Positions 37,771 to 47,763 of a stretch of DNA of 64,000 nucleotides are shown piece by piece. Below the pieces are notes generated by a model. That model did not search any database. It saw only the letters and a list, made by a program, of their open reading frames with translations, and was not told the origin of the DNA. The stretch lies in NCBI RefSeq assembly GCF_019656335.1, contig NZ_BPLZ01000001.1:124001-188000 (forward strand), in the 5' to 3' direction. Positions within the stretch are counted from its first letter, which is position 1. The number at the start of each line of letters is the position of its first letter. A program made the translations under genes and the position numbers. This DNA comes from Pseudomonas sp. NCCP-436. Lineage in GTDB: Bacteria; Pseudomonadota; Gammaproteobacteria; Pseudomonadales; Pseudomonadaceae.

Positions 37771-38727
37771 TCATGCCCTGGCTCCGCCCCCCCCCTGTTG
37801 GAAGCGATCGTCGAGTCGGGCGATGCTGGTGCGTTCGCGGCGGATGAAGTCGACGAAGGCCTGCGCCACCGGCGACAGACGCCGGCCGCGAATGTTGACC
37901 ACGCACCAGCTGCGTTGCAGTGGCAGCTCGCTGACCGGCAGTTCGCAGAGCAGCCCCTGGCGCAACTCCAGGCGCACGGCGTGACGCGGCAGCATGGCCA
38001 GTCCGAGCCCGGCCAGCACCGCCTCGCGCTGGGCCTCCAGCGAGCCGATCTCCATCTGCATGGGGAAATGCGCGCGCTTCTGGTGGCAGTACTCCTCGCA
38101 TGCACGGCGGGTGCCCGAACCGTTCTCGCGCACCAGCAGTGGATAGCCGGTCAGCGCTTGCAGATCCAGTTTCGGCGCCTGCGTCAGCGGGTGCCCGGCC
38201 GCGGCGACGGCGATGATCGGGTTGTTGAGGAAGGGCAGGAAGTCCAGCGCCATATCCTGCGGTACCTGGCTCATGATCATCAGGTCGTCGCGGCTCTGGG
38301 TCAGGCGGCGCACGGCTAGGCTGTGGTTGACCACCGTCAGGTTCAGGCCGACTTCCGGGTGGTGACGGCGGAATTCGGCGAACAGGTGCGGGGTGAAGTA
38401 CTTGGCACTGGACTCCACGCACAGGTTGAGCTGGCCCTGCAGCGAGCCGCGCAGATCCGAGAGCTGCATGTCGAGGCTCTCCAGACGGCCGAAAATGTCG
38501 CTGCTGGCGCGACGCAAGGCCTCGGCTGCTTCCGTCCGGTAGAGCTTCTTGCCGACGTACTCGAACAGCGGCTGGCCGACCAGCTCCTCCAGTTGACGAA
38601 TTTGCAGACTGACCGCCGGTTGGGTCAGTGCCATTTCCTCGGCGGCACGGCTGTAGGAGCCGTGCTCGCAGACGGCGCGGAACACTTGGAGCTGACGCAA
38701 TGTCATTCGCATCAAGGACTTGCGCAT
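37771..38727 (-). CDS. pycR: LysR-type regulator of pyruvate carboxylase
   Basis: 318-residue LysR protein starting at ATG 38727 (MRKSLMRMTLRQLQVFRAV). The HTH covers SYSRAAEEMALTQPAVSLQIRQLEEL and the effector domain follows. It closely resembles the CysB/CbbR-like group and P. aeruginosa PycR (PA5437), which is divergent from the pyruvate carboxylase genes exactly as here. A longer frame starts at ATG 38772, but that codon lies inside a 24-bp dyad that is better seen as the operator. It lies 79 bp upstream of the GntR gene on the same strand. Confidence 0.9.
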   Translation of the reverse strand: MRKSLMRMTLRQLQVFRAVCEHGSYSRAAEEMALTQPAVSLQIRQLEELVGQPLFEYVGKKLYRTEAAEALRRASSDIFGRLESLDMQLSDLRGSLQGQLNLCVESSAKYFTPHLFAEFRRHHPEVGLNLTVVNHSLAVRRLTQSRDDLMIMSQVPQDMALDFLPFLNNPIIAVAAAGHPLTQAPKLDLQALTGYPLLVRENGSGTRRACEEYCHQKRAHFPMQMEIGSLEAQREAVLAGLGLAMLPRHAVRLELRQGLLCELPVSELPLQRSWCVVNIRGRRLSPVAQAFVDFIRRERTSIARLDDRFQQGGGGARA

Positions 38728-38748
38728 TTCTTCGGGCCTCTTTCGCCA

Positions 38749-38772
38749 ATGCATAAGTAATGACTTATGCAT
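38749..38772. promoter_or_regulatory. operator-like dyad between pycR and pycA
   Basis: ATGCATAAGT-AATG-ACTTATGCAT, a perfect 10-bp inverted repeat around 4 bases, lies 22 bp upstream of the pycR start codon in the divergent region with pycA. Dyads of this kind are usual LysR autoregulatory sites. Confidence 0.62.
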
Positions 38773-38879
38773 TGTCTAATAATTATTGATTTTTGTTAAT
38801 TCGTGAGGGCGATTAGCTTAGCGGGGCATCCGGCGTGTTGGCCGGTGCCCGTTACAGCTTTGCGCTGAGGATTCGAACC

Positions 38880-40295
<1,416 letters not shown>

Positions 40296-40304
40296 GGAAC
40301 ACCC

Positions 40305-42113
40305 ATGAGCAAGAAGATCAACGTTACCGATACCGTACTGCGTGATGCCCATCAGTCGCTGTTGGCGACCCGCATGCGCACCGAAGACATGCTGCCGATC
40401 TGCGACAAGCTGGATAAGGTCGGCTACTGGTCGCTGGAAGTCTGGGGCGGCGCCACCTTCGACTCGTGCGTGCGCTTCCTCAAGGAAGACCCATGGGAAC
40501 GTCTGCGCCAGCTCAAGGCGGCGCTGCCCAACACCCGCCTGCAGATGCTCCTGCGCGGGCAGAACCTGCTTGGCTATCGTCACTACAGTGATGACGTGGT
40601 GCGTGCCTTCGTGGCCAAGGCAGCGGTCAACGGCATCGACGTATTCCGCATCTTCGATGCGATGAACGACGTGCGCAATCTGCGTACCGCCATCGAGGCG
40701 GTCAAGGCCGCCGGCAAGCATGCCCAGGGGACCATCGCTTATACCACCAGCCCGGTGCACACCATTGAGGCTTTCGTCGAGCAGGCCAAGGCCATGCAGG
40801 CGATGGGCATCGATTCCATCGCCATCAAGGACATGGCCGGCCTGCTCACCCCTTATGCCACCTTCGAGCTGGTCAAGGCGCTGAAGGCCGAAGTCGACCT
40901 ACCGGTATTCATCCACAGCCACGACACCGCAGGTCTTGGCGCCATGTGCCAGCTCAAGGCCATCGAGGCCGGTGCTACCCATATCGATACCGCCATTTCC
41001 AGCCTGGCCTGGGGCACCAGTCACCCGGGAACCGAGTCGATGGTTGCCGCCCTCAAGGGAACCGAATACGACACCGGCCTGGATCTGGCGCTGATCCAGG
41101 AAATCGGCATGTACTTCCACGCCGTGCGCAAGAAGTACCACCAGTTCGAGAGCGAGTTCACCGGCGTGGATACCCGCGTTCAGGTCAACCAGGTGCCGGG
41201 TGGGATGATTTCCAACCTGGCCAACCAGCTCAAGGAGCAGGGCGCTCTGAGTCGCATGAATGAGGTGCTGGAGGAGATCCCGCGAGTACGCGCCGACCTT
41301 GGCTACCCACCGCTGGTTACGCCGACTTCGCAGATCGTCGGTACTCAGGCGTTCTTCAACGTGCTTGCCGGCGAGCGCTACAAGACCATCACCAACGAGG
41401 TGAAGCTGTACCTGCAGGGCCGCTACGGCAAGGCGCCGGGACATGTCGACGAGGAGCTGCGTCAGCAGGCCATCGGTAGCGAGGAAGTTATCGACGTGCG
41501 CCCGGCGGATCTGCTCAAGCCCGAGCTGGCTCGCCTGCGCGAGGAGATTGGCAGCCTGGCCAAGTCTGAGGAGGACGTGCTGACCTACGCCATGTTCCCG
41601 GACATTGGGCGCAAGTTCCTGGAAGAACGCGAGGCCGGCACTCTCAAACCGGAAGCCCTGTTGCCCATCCCCGGCGGCAAGGGTGTAGCGGTCGCGGACG
41701 AAGGCGTACCGACCGAGTTCGTCATCGACGTCCACGGCGAAACCTATCGCGTCGACATCACCGGCGTCGGGGTCAAGGGCGAGGGCAAGCGCCACTTCTA
41801 CCTGTCCATCGACGGCATGCCGGAAGAGGTGGTGTTCGAGCCGCTCAACACTTTCGTTGCCGGAGCTGGCGACAAGCGCAAACAGGCCAGCGCACCGGGC
41901 GATGTGTCCACCACCATGCCGGGCAACATCGTCGATGTTCTGGTCAAGGCAGGTGATGTGGTCAAGGCCGGCCAGGCGCTGCTGATTACTGAAGCGATGA
42001 AGATGGAAACCGAAGTGCAGGCACCGGTTGCCGGCACGGTCAAGGCCGTTCACGTGGCCAAGGGCGACCGCGTCAATCCGGGCGAAGTGCTGGTTGAAAT
42101 CGAGGAAGGTTAA
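40305..42113 (+). CDS. pycB: pyruvate carboxylase subunit B (carboxyltransferase and biotin domain)
   Basis: 602-residue OadA-like protein. Carboxyltransferase TIM barrel at about 1-300, beginning TDTVLRDAHQSLLATRMRTE; the carboxylated Lys lies in SIAIKDMAGLL, and metal ligands in HSHDTAGL. Conserved carboxylase domain at about 320-470. Biotinyl domain at the C-terminus with the biotin Lys in TEAMKMETEV. Together with PycA it makes oxaloacetate from pyruvate for anaplerosis. The two-subunit form is normal in Pseudomonas. Ends at a clear terminator. Confidence 0.95.
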   Translation: MSKKINVTDTVLRDAHQSLLATRMRTEDMLPICDKLDKVGYWSLEVWGGATFDSCVRFLKEDPWERLRQLKAALPNTRLQMLLRGQNLLGYRHYSDDVVRAFVAKAAVNGIDVFRIFDAMNDVRNLRTAIEAVKAAGKHAQGTIAYTTSPVHTIEAFVEQAKAMQAMGIDSIAIKDMAGLLTPYATFELVKALKAEVDLPVFIHSHDTAGLGAMCQLKAIEAGATHIDTAISSLAWGTSHPGTESMVAALKGTEYDTGLDLALIQEIGMYFHAVRKKYHQFESEFTGVDTRVQVNQVPGGMISNLANQLKEQGALSRMNEVLEEIPRVRADLGYPPLVTPTSQIVGTQAFFNVLAGERYKTITNEVKLYLQGRYGKAPGHVDEELRQQAIGSEEVIDVRPADLLKPELARLREEIGSLAKSEEDVLTYAMFPDIGRKFLEEREAGTLKPEALLPIPGGKGVAVADEGVPTEFVIDVHGETYRVDITGVGVKGEGKRHFYLSIDGMPEEVVFEPLNTFVAGAGDKRKQASAPGDVSTTMPGNIVDVLVKAGDVVKAGQALLITEAMKMETEVQAPVAGTVKAVHVAKGDRVNPGEVLVEIEEG

Positions 42114-42120
42114 CCTCTAT

Positions 42121-42178
42121 GGAGTCCGGCCTGTTGGATGGGCAAGTTTGACGGGGGTGTAACCCGGGCTCCTTTTTT
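42121..42178 (+). terminator. terminator of pycAB
   Basis: GGAGTCCGG (42121-42129) pairs with CCGGGCTCC (42164-42172, one G-U pair), followed directly by TTTTTT. The loop is long (34 bases), so the fold may be more complex, but the position 8 bp after pycB and the T-run are convincing. Confidence 0.65.
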
Positions 42179-42276
42179 ATTCTGTGGCAGCTGGCTGCAT
42201 GCGTTCGGCAAACGCCGAGCGCGTCTGCCGGATGCCGTCTCCCCAGCTTGCCTTCAAGCGGGTCTGCCGTTTCTCT

Positions 42277-42339
42277 GGCCATGCCCCTGGTGCGTCAGCA
42301 CGGCACGGGCGATCAGCACCGCCTGTGCGGGGCATGGCC
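42277..42339. other. structured intergenic element, possible small RNA or second terminator
   Basis: An 11-bp perfect inverted repeat GGCCATGCCCC / GGGGCATGGCC (42277-42287, 42329-42339) encloses an inner GGTGC/GCACC stem. It is followed by CTTTCCTTTT on the plus strand. No open frame in 42180-42442 is convincing. It may be a structured RNA, or a terminator for rightward transcription facing the leftward carbonic anhydrase gene. Confidence 0.4.
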
Positions 42340-42442
42340 CTTTCCTTTTGCCAGGGTGGACATGTGTGCTGATCCTCATCAGCTGCGCCGCTGAGAGCAT
42401 CTGCCTGAGGCTCGGCCGACGCAGCTGCGCCGGCCGAAGTCA

Positions 42443-43171
42443 TCAGGATTTTGGAAAGCGTGCGCGAGGCGTAGCCATCGGAATCCGATCGCCGTCCAGC
42501 GGCAGAAAGGTCCCCATTTCCGCATCATAGGCTTTGATATTGCTGGTTTCGATGTCGTATACCCAGCCGTGGATGAACAGCTCGCCGCGGGCCAGCTTGG
42601 CTGCCACCGAGGGGTGAGTACGCAGGTGGTTGAGCTGGGCCACCACGTTTTCCTCTGTGAGCGCTTCGAGCGCTTCGCTCTCACTGCTGCACTGGCAGTT
42701 TTCGGCCACCACGGTACGTGCCACCTCTGCGTGGCGCAGCCAGGCCTTGACCGTTGGCATTGCCTTGAGGGTCTCGGGGTGGAGTACCGCTTTCATTGCG
42801 CCACAGTCGGAATGGCCGCAGATAACAATGTGCTGCACGCCCAGAGCCATCACCGCGTACTCGATGGCGGTGGAGACGCCGCCCATCATCTGGCCGTAGG
42901 CCGGCACCACGTTGCCGACATTGCGGTTGACGAACAGGTCGCCCGGCGAGCTTTGGGTGATCAGCTCAGGTACTACGCGCGAATCGGCGCAGGTGATGAA
43001 CATGGCTCGCGGATTCTGCGCCTTGGCCAGCTTCTTGAAGAGCTCCTCCTGCTCCGGGAACACCTCGTTGCGGAAGCGTTTGAAGCCGCTGACGATATTC
43101 TGCAGTGCCTGTTCGGCCGTTTCACTGCCCTCGTGAGCAGGAAGCGGTATCACTTGATGTTTGTAAGGCAT
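42443..43171 (-). CDS. beta-class carbonic anhydrase
   Basis: Zinc enzyme of 242 residues that interconverts CO2 and bicarbonate in the cytoplasm. Zinc ligands: Cys in ITCADSRVVPE and the His/Cys pair in CGHSDCGAMK. The Asp-Arg dyad is in CADSR. ATG 43171 (MPYKHQVIPLP) has GAGG upstream; the frame is open to 43228. Its position after the pyruvate carboxylase genes is noteworthy, as PycA uses bicarbonate, but the two units are convergent and separately transcribed. Confidence 0.93.
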   Translation of the reverse strand: MPYKHQVIPLPAHEGSETAEQALQNIVSGFKRFRNEVFPEQEELFKKLAKAQNPRAMFITCADSRVVPELITQSSPGDLFVNRNVGNVVPAYGQMMGGVSTAIEYAVMALGVQHIVICGHSDCGAMKAVLHPETLKAMPTVKAWLRHAEVARTVVAENCQCSSESEALEALTEENVVAQLNHLRTHPSVAAKLARGELFIHGWVYDIETSNIKAYDAEMGTFLPLDGDRIPMATPRARFPKS

Positions 43172-43493
43172 GCCTGACCTCTGTTCTTGGAGTTCGCGAA
43201 GCCCGTCCGAGCAGCCCACGGGCGGCAAGTTTTCGGACAGACTCTAGAACGACAGCCGCTGTGCGATGCGAGTCACACGCAAGTGTCGTCGTCATTACCG
43301 GGATCGACAACCGGTAGCCGTGCGGCATTTGTGCCTAATCCCGATGGGTTTTGCCCTGTAGCTTTGTTGGCTGCGAAATGGTTCGACAAGGCTTGTGACA
43401 ATCGGTTGCGGGGAAAGCCTGTATGCCCTGCCTTGTTGTCTATGCCACCGCCCTCCCCGGCAGGGACGATGCAATGTGGCAGAGCTATACCTC
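43172..43493. other. 322-bp intergenic region with no recognised gene
   Basis: Upstream of the beta-carbonic anhydrase and downstream of the radical SAM gene (both leftward). It should carry the carbonic anhydrase promoter. A short dyad TACCGG/CCGGTA (43296-43316) is present. Nothing else was recognised. Confidence 0.55.
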
Positions 43494-44555
43494 TTACAGC
43501 AGGTTCAGCTGCGCACCAGGCGGGCAGAACTGCGAGCAGTCCAGCGCAAAGCTGTCGCGACGATCCAGGCCGAGCTTGCGTCGCGCAAGACGGAAGCGCT
43601 GCGCCAGCAGGTCGGCGAACAAACCCTCGCCGCGCATCCGGCTACCGAAGCGGCTGTCATTGTTCCTGCCGCCGCGGCTCTGACGGACCAGGCTCATCAC
43701 GTGTGTGGCTCGCTCCGGAAAATGCGCCTGCAGCCACTCCTCGAACAACCCGGCCAGCTCCAGCGGAAGACGTAGCAGCACATAGCCGGCCGAGCGTGCG
43801 CCGGCATCGCGCGCGGCTTCGAGCAGTGCCTCCAGCTCCCGGTCGTTGATCTGCGGAATGATCGGCGCGCACATCACCAACACCGGCACTCCTGCCTCAT
43901 GCAGTGCGCGCATGGTGCGCAGGCGCGCCGCCGGGGCTGCCGCACGCGGTTCCATGATGCGTTTGAGCTGATCATCCAGGGTGGTCAGGCTGATGGCTAC
44001 GCTAACCAGATTCAGGCTGGCCAACTGGCTAAGCAGATCCAGATCACGCAGGATCAGCGAGCCCTTGGTGATGATGTGCAGCGGATGGCGGTAGCGCAGC
44101 AGAATTTCCAGCGCCTGACGAGTCAGCCGCTGCTCGCGTTCGATGGGCTGATAGGCATCGGTGTTGACGCCCAGAGCAATAGGCTGCGCTCTGTAGCCAG
44201 GCTTTTGCAGCTGTTCCTCCAGGCGCTCGGCCAGGTTGGTCTTGGCGATCAGGCGGGTTTCGAAATCGATGCCCGGCGACAGATCCCAATAGGCGTGGCT
44301 GGGGCGGGCAAAACAGTAGATGCAGCCGTGTTCACAGCCACGGTAGGGGTTTACCGAACGATCGAAGCCGACATCCGGCGAGCTGTTGCGGGTAATGATG
44401 CTTTTGGCCAGCTCGCTGCGAACTTCGGTGGCGCAGCTCGACGGTGTTTCCTCTTGATACCAACCGTCATCTTCACGCTCGATGTGCAGCGGCGCGTAGC
44501 GGTTATGCGGGGTGCTGGCGGTGCCACGGCCACGTGGCGGCAGGCGGACGGTCAT
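43494..44555 (-). CDS. PA0069-type radical SAM protein (SplB-like), SOS-regulated
   Basis: 353-residue radical SAM protein. The iron-sulfur motif Cx3Cx2C is RGCEHGCIYCFARP (Cys 74, 78 and 81), with the SplB-like region following (GVNTDAYQPIEREQRLTR, ITKGSLILRDLDLL). Relatives include spore photoproduct lyase-like proteins thought to act on nucleic acid lesions, but the reaction is not known. ATG 44555 gives the family N-terminus (MTVRLPPRGRGTAS). A perfect LexA box lies 20 bp upstream. As I recall, the P. aeruginosa homologue is a LexA-regulated gene. Confidence 0.88.
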   Translation of the reverse strand: MTVRLPPRGRGTASTPHNRYAPLHIEREDDGWYQEETPSSCATEVRSELAKSIITRNSSPDVGFDRSVNPYRGCEHGCIYCFARPSHAYWDLSPGIDFETRLIAKTNLAERLEEQLQKPGYRAQPIALGVNTDAYQPIEREQRLTRQALEILLRYRHPLHIITKGSLILRDLDLLSQLASLNLVSVAISLTTLDDQLKRIMEPRAAAPAARLRTMRALHEAGVPVLVMCAPIIPQINDRELEALLEAARDAGARSAGYVLLRLPLELAGLFEEWLQAHFPERATHVMSLVRQSRGGRNNDSRFGSRMRGEGLFADLLAQRFRLARRKLGLDRRDSFALDCSQFCPPGAQLNLL

Positions 44556-44574
44556 ACTCGGGCTCCCTGGTAAG

Positions 44575-44590
44575 CTGTATAAATATACAG
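44575..44590. promoter_or_regulatory. LexA (SOS) box
   Basis: CTGTATAAATATACAG is a perfect palindromic LexA site (CTGT-N8-ACAG), located 20 bp before the radical SAM start codon. It predicts damage-inducible expression of that gene. Confidence 0.88.
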
Positions 44591-44625
44591 TTATCTGGTG
44601 CCCGGGCAAGCTCCGTATGTCTGCC

Positions 44626-45612
44626 TCAGGTGGAGGCCTGCTCCGCAGTCTGTGGTCGATCGGCATAGCGCTGTGCGAGTACTGCGCAGACCATCAGCTG
44701 GATCTGGTGGAACAGCATCAGCGGCAGGATCAGTACACCAATGCTGCTGCCGGCAAACAGCACCTGAGCCATGGGCACGCCGGTGGCCAGGCTCTTCTTA
44801 GAGCCGGCAAAGAGGATGGTGATACGGTCTTCCAGGCCGAAACCCAGCCATTTGCCCAGGCGGCTGGTGATCAGCAGTACCATCGCCAGCAGCGCACAGC
44901 ACACCAGCACCAGAGTCAGCAGTGTCTGCAACGGTACCTGACGCCACAGGCCGCCGATTATCGCTGCGCTGAAGGCGGTGTAGACCACCAGCAGGATCGA
45001 GCTTTGGTCAACGTATTTCAGCCAGCTCTTGTTCTTCGATACCCAGCCACCGATCCAGCGCTGGGCGATCTGCCCGGCGATGAACGGCAGCAGCAGTTGC
45101 ACGCAGATCTTGCCGATGGCGTCGAGGGTCGAGCCGTTGTCGCCATGGACATCCATCAGGAAGGCCACCAGCAACGGAGTGAGGAAGATGCCCAGCAGAC
45201 TGGAGGCCGCTGCGCTGCAGATGGCGGCGGGAATGTTGCCGCGTGCCAGCGAGGTGAAGGCGATGGCCGACTGTACCGTGGCGGGCAGGGCACACAGGTA
45301 GAGCATGCCCAGGTACAGCTCGCGGCCCAGCAAGGGCTCCATTACCGGTCGCAGGGCCAGGCCGAGCAGCGGGAAGAGTACGAAGGTACAGGCGAACACC
45401 AGCAGGTGCAGGCGCCAGTGGCCGGCACCGGCGAGGATGGCCTGGCGCGACAGTTTCGCGCCATGGAGGAAGAACAGCAGGGCGATGGCCAGGTTGGTGA
45501 TCCACTCGAACAGCGTCGCGATCTGGCCGCTGGCAGGCAGCAGGGTGGCAGTGAGCACCACGGCGAGCAGGGTGAGGGTGAAATTGTCAGGCAACAGGCG
45601 GCGCAGGAACAT
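44626..45612 (-). CDS. bile acid:sodium symporter family transporter (YfeH-like)
   Basis: Inner-membrane protein of 328 residues with about ten hydrophobic helices. The motif ALLFFLHGAKLS in helix two and LCALPATVQSAIAFTSLARGN are typical of the BASS/SBF-like YfeH group. Physiological substrate unknown. It is divergent from an AraC-type gene (81 bp apart), which probably regulates it. ATG 45612. Confidence 0.88.
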   Translation of the reverse strand: MFLRRLLPDNFTLTLLAVVLTATLLPASGQIATLFEWITNLAIALLFFLHGAKLSRQAILAGAGHWRLHLLVFACTFVLFPLLGLALRPVMEPLLGRELYLGMLYLCALPATVQSAIAFTSLARGNIPAAICSAAASSLLGIFLTPLLVAFLMDVHGDNGSTLDAIGKICVQLLLPFIAGQIAQRWIGGWVSKNKSWLKYVDQSSILLVVYTAFSAAIIGGLWRQVPLQTLLTLVLVCCALLAMVLLITSRLGKWLGFGLEDRITILFAGSKKSLATGVPMAQVLFAGSSIGVLILPLMLFHQIQLMVCAVLAQRYADRPQTAEQAST

Positions 45613-45693
45613 GGCGAATCTCGGACTTGCGATACAGGAGGGCGCCAGACTATCGTCAGTGAAAATTTCCGGCTAACGCCAAAGAGCCAGCAA

Positions 45694-46485
45694 GTGTCGA
45701 CAAACAGACATCCCTCCACGGTCTATCGCAACCTTCCCGAGTTACCGAGCCTGCCCAGGCCGCTCTACGGTCGGGTCGAGTCGCTGACCAACCGTGCCCT
45801 GACCTTTCGCCATACCCATCCCTGGGTGCAGCTGTCCTATGCCATTGCCGGGGTACTCGAAGTGCAGACCGCCGGCGCCCGTTTCGTCGCGCCACCACAG
45901 CGCGCGGTATGGGTGCCGGCCGGTGTCGAGCACCGTGTATTCAGCTCGCCGCGCACCGAGATGCGCAGCCTGTACATCGATGGCGATGTGGTGCCATGGG
46001 GGCCGGATGCGTGTCGGGTGCTGGCGGTCAGTCCGTTGCTGCGTGAGCTGATTCGTCGTTTCAGCGATCTACCCGTCGAGTACGACGAGCATGGTGCGCC
46101 AGGTAGATTGGTCTCGGTGCTGCTGGATGAGTTGCACGCTGCACCGGAAGTGGCACTGGTGCTGCCGCTGCCGCAGGATGCGCGCCTGCGCGAGGTGTGC
46201 CACGGCCTTGAGGACGCCAACCTGCGTCAGTTGGGCCTGGGTGAATGGGGCCAGCGCCTGGGTGTTTCGGAAAAGACCCTGAGTCGGCTGTTCCTGCGTG
46301 AAACTGGCTTGAGTTTCCGCGCCTGGCGCCAGCGCCAGCGCCTGCTCGATGCGCTGACTCCGCTGGAGCAGGGCGAGCGTGTCACGGACGTGGCACTGGC
46401 TTGCGGCTACGAATCACTATCAGCCTTTATCGCGGCTTTTCGCCGCCAGTTCGGCGCGACACCGGGGGAATTCTTTCGCCAATAG
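45694..46485 (+). CDS. AraC family regulator with cupin domain (NimR-like)
   Basis: 263-residue regulator: N-terminal cupin at about 30-110 (LTFRHTHPWVQLSYAIAGVLEV, APPQRAVWVPAGVEH) and C-terminal AraC HTH at about 170-260 (LGLGEWGQRLGVSEKTLSRLFLRETGLSF, ALACGYESLSAFIAAFRRQFGATPGEFF). GTG 45694 is the preferred start. The frame is open far upstream to 44512, but that part is antisense to the symporter. E. coli NimR controls an adjacent efflux gene, and the divergent symporter is the likely target here. Confidence 0.87.
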   Translation: MSTNRHPSTVYRNLPELPSLPRPLYGRVESLTNRALTFRHTHPWVQLSYAIAGVLEVQTAGARFVAPPQRAVWVPAGVEHRVFSSPRTEMRSLYIDGDVVPWGPDACRVLAVSPLLRELIRRFSDLPVEYDEHGAPGRLVSVLLDELHAAPEVALVLPLPQDARLREVCHGLEDANLRQLGLGEWGQRLGVSEKTLSRLFLRETGLSFRAWRQRQRLLDALTPLEQGERVTDVALACGYESLSAFIAAFRRQFGATPGEFFRQ

Positions 46486-46519
46486 CGTCTGTCTGCAGGG
46501 TTATCGCTCGCGTGCGCAT

Positions 46520-46584
46520 TTCGCGGACAAGTCCGCTCTCACGAATCAGTCACAGCCACCTGTGGGAGTGGACTTGTCCGTGAA
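46520..46584. repeat. inverted pair of REP elements (REPIN)
   Basis: Two copies of a 23-bp REP-like unit in opposite orientation: 46520-46542 (core GCGGACAAGTCCGC) and 46562-46584 (core TGGACTTGTCC). They match at 20 of 23 positions after inversion, and each core is self-complementary. The sequence between the AraC gene and the next stop codon is otherwise non-coding. Such pairs are common Pseudomonas REPINs mobilised by RAYT transposases; none is encoded here. Confidence 0.78.
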
Positions 46585-46643
46585 TCTCAGCATCGTGGTG
46601 GGCAACAGGGTCGCTGAGCTCGATGCGAAAGGAGCGGCTGGTT

Positions 46644-47732
46644 TCAGTCCAGAACCACCGGCAGCGCCTTGCCGCCTTCCTGCTGCCAGGTGCCGACTAG
46701 GGAGCCATCTGGTTGCAGGTGCAGGTCGAAGCTGGCCGGGGTGTCGCCGCCTTCCTGAAGGCGCAGGCGGCCGTTGTGCAAATCTCGATCATCCAGCTCA
46801 ATGCGCGTGGCGTACTTGTCGTAGAAGTAGGAGCTGGGTTGCGGGCGGCTGTTCTCGCGGGTGCCGACGACTAGGGTGATGGGATAGCGGCCGCCAATCT
46901 TGCCCCAGTACACGCCGCCGGCCTTCAGATCGGCCGGATGCTGGCAATCGCTGCGTCGCTCCAGCAGCAGGCAGCGCCCGTAGATGCTGAGGTCAGCGTC
47001 AAGCTCGGCATAGGGCACGCTGTTGGCGAACTCGCCAAGGTCATCCAGGGCTCGTGCTGCATGGGGCGCGCAGCTTTCGGCGGTCAGCGTCAGTTGTTGC
47101 TTGCCGAGTTGCAGGCGGTCGTAGCGGAGCTCGGCTTTGCTACGACTGGGCAAACACTGACGATACATATCCCGCTGTTCGTCGCTGCGTTCGTCGTGGT
47201 CGTCAGGGGGGAGCGATAACAACTCGTCGGTATGTCCGCCGGGTACCGGAATACCGGCCAGATAGTCTTCGATGCGCTTGCTTCGTTCCCTGCCGATGCG
47301 TTCGCCCAGCCGTTGCAGGCCGGCCGATGTGAAGAGTTGGCGCAGGCCAATGGGTTGGCCGCTGGCCAGGTCGAACAGGTAAGTGACATGGCCCATGCTG
47401 GTATAGGCCCCGGTGTACTCGCCGCTGATGGTCAAGGACAGAAAGCCGGGTTGCTCCGTGTCGATCCGGTAATCCAGGCTGTTGGTGCCCCAGATCTCAC
47501 CTTCCTTCGGCCAGATTCGCTCGAAAGGCGAGCGCTCGAAGCGCCCCGGCAACCCTTCCAGTTCCATGACGTGCAGGTAAGTGTTGATTCGCCGCACCGC
47601 CAGGCTGTCGCCTTGCAGTACGGGAAAGCGATAGTTCGCCCAGTTGCCGCGTTTGGCTTCCAGGTTTTCGAAGCGTAGTTCGGCGGCCACCGGCATCACG
47701 GTAGCGAGCATCAATAGCGCTAGGTAACGCAT
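46644..47732 (-). CDS. hypothetical secreted protein (possible DUF3298/RsiV-like)
   Basis: 362-residue protein with a signal peptide (MRYLALLMLATVMPVAAELRF). It may resemble the DUF3298/RsiV-like group: LSLTISGEYTGAYTSMGHVTYLFDLASGQPIGLRQLF fits a domain in which a large extracytoplasmic protein is described only structurally. The C-terminal region (DLHNGRLRLQEGGDTPASFDL, LVGTWQQEGG) is a second small domain. No enzymatic motif seen. ATG 47732 has GGGAGG upstream, 31 bp after the DUF1835-like gene, so it may belong to the prlC transcript. Confidence 0.75.
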   Translation of the reverse strand: MRYLALLMLATVMPVAAELRFENLEAKRGNWANYRFPVLQGDSLAVRRINTYLHVMELEGLPGRFERSPFERIWPKEGEIWGTNSLDYRIDTEQPGFLSLTISGEYTGAYTSMGHVTYLFDLASGQPIGLRQLFTSAGLQRLGERIGRERSKRIEDYLAGIPVPGGHTDELLSLPPDDHDERSDEQRDMYRQCLPSRSKAELRYDRLQLGKQQLTLTAESCAPHAARALDDLGEFANSVPYAELDADLSIYGRCLLLERRSDCQHPADLKAGGVYWGKIGGRYPITLVVGTRENSRPQPSSYFYDKYATRIELDDRDLHNGRLRLQEGGDTPASFDLHLQPDGSLVGTWQQEGGKALPVVLD

Positions 47733-47763
47733 CCTGTCCTCCCTGGATATGCAACATGCCGAA

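Noticed and set aside
44512..45693. Upstream extension of the AraC frame by almost 400 codons
   Set aside because: It is antisense to the symporter gene and Gln-rich; the family start is at GTG 45694.
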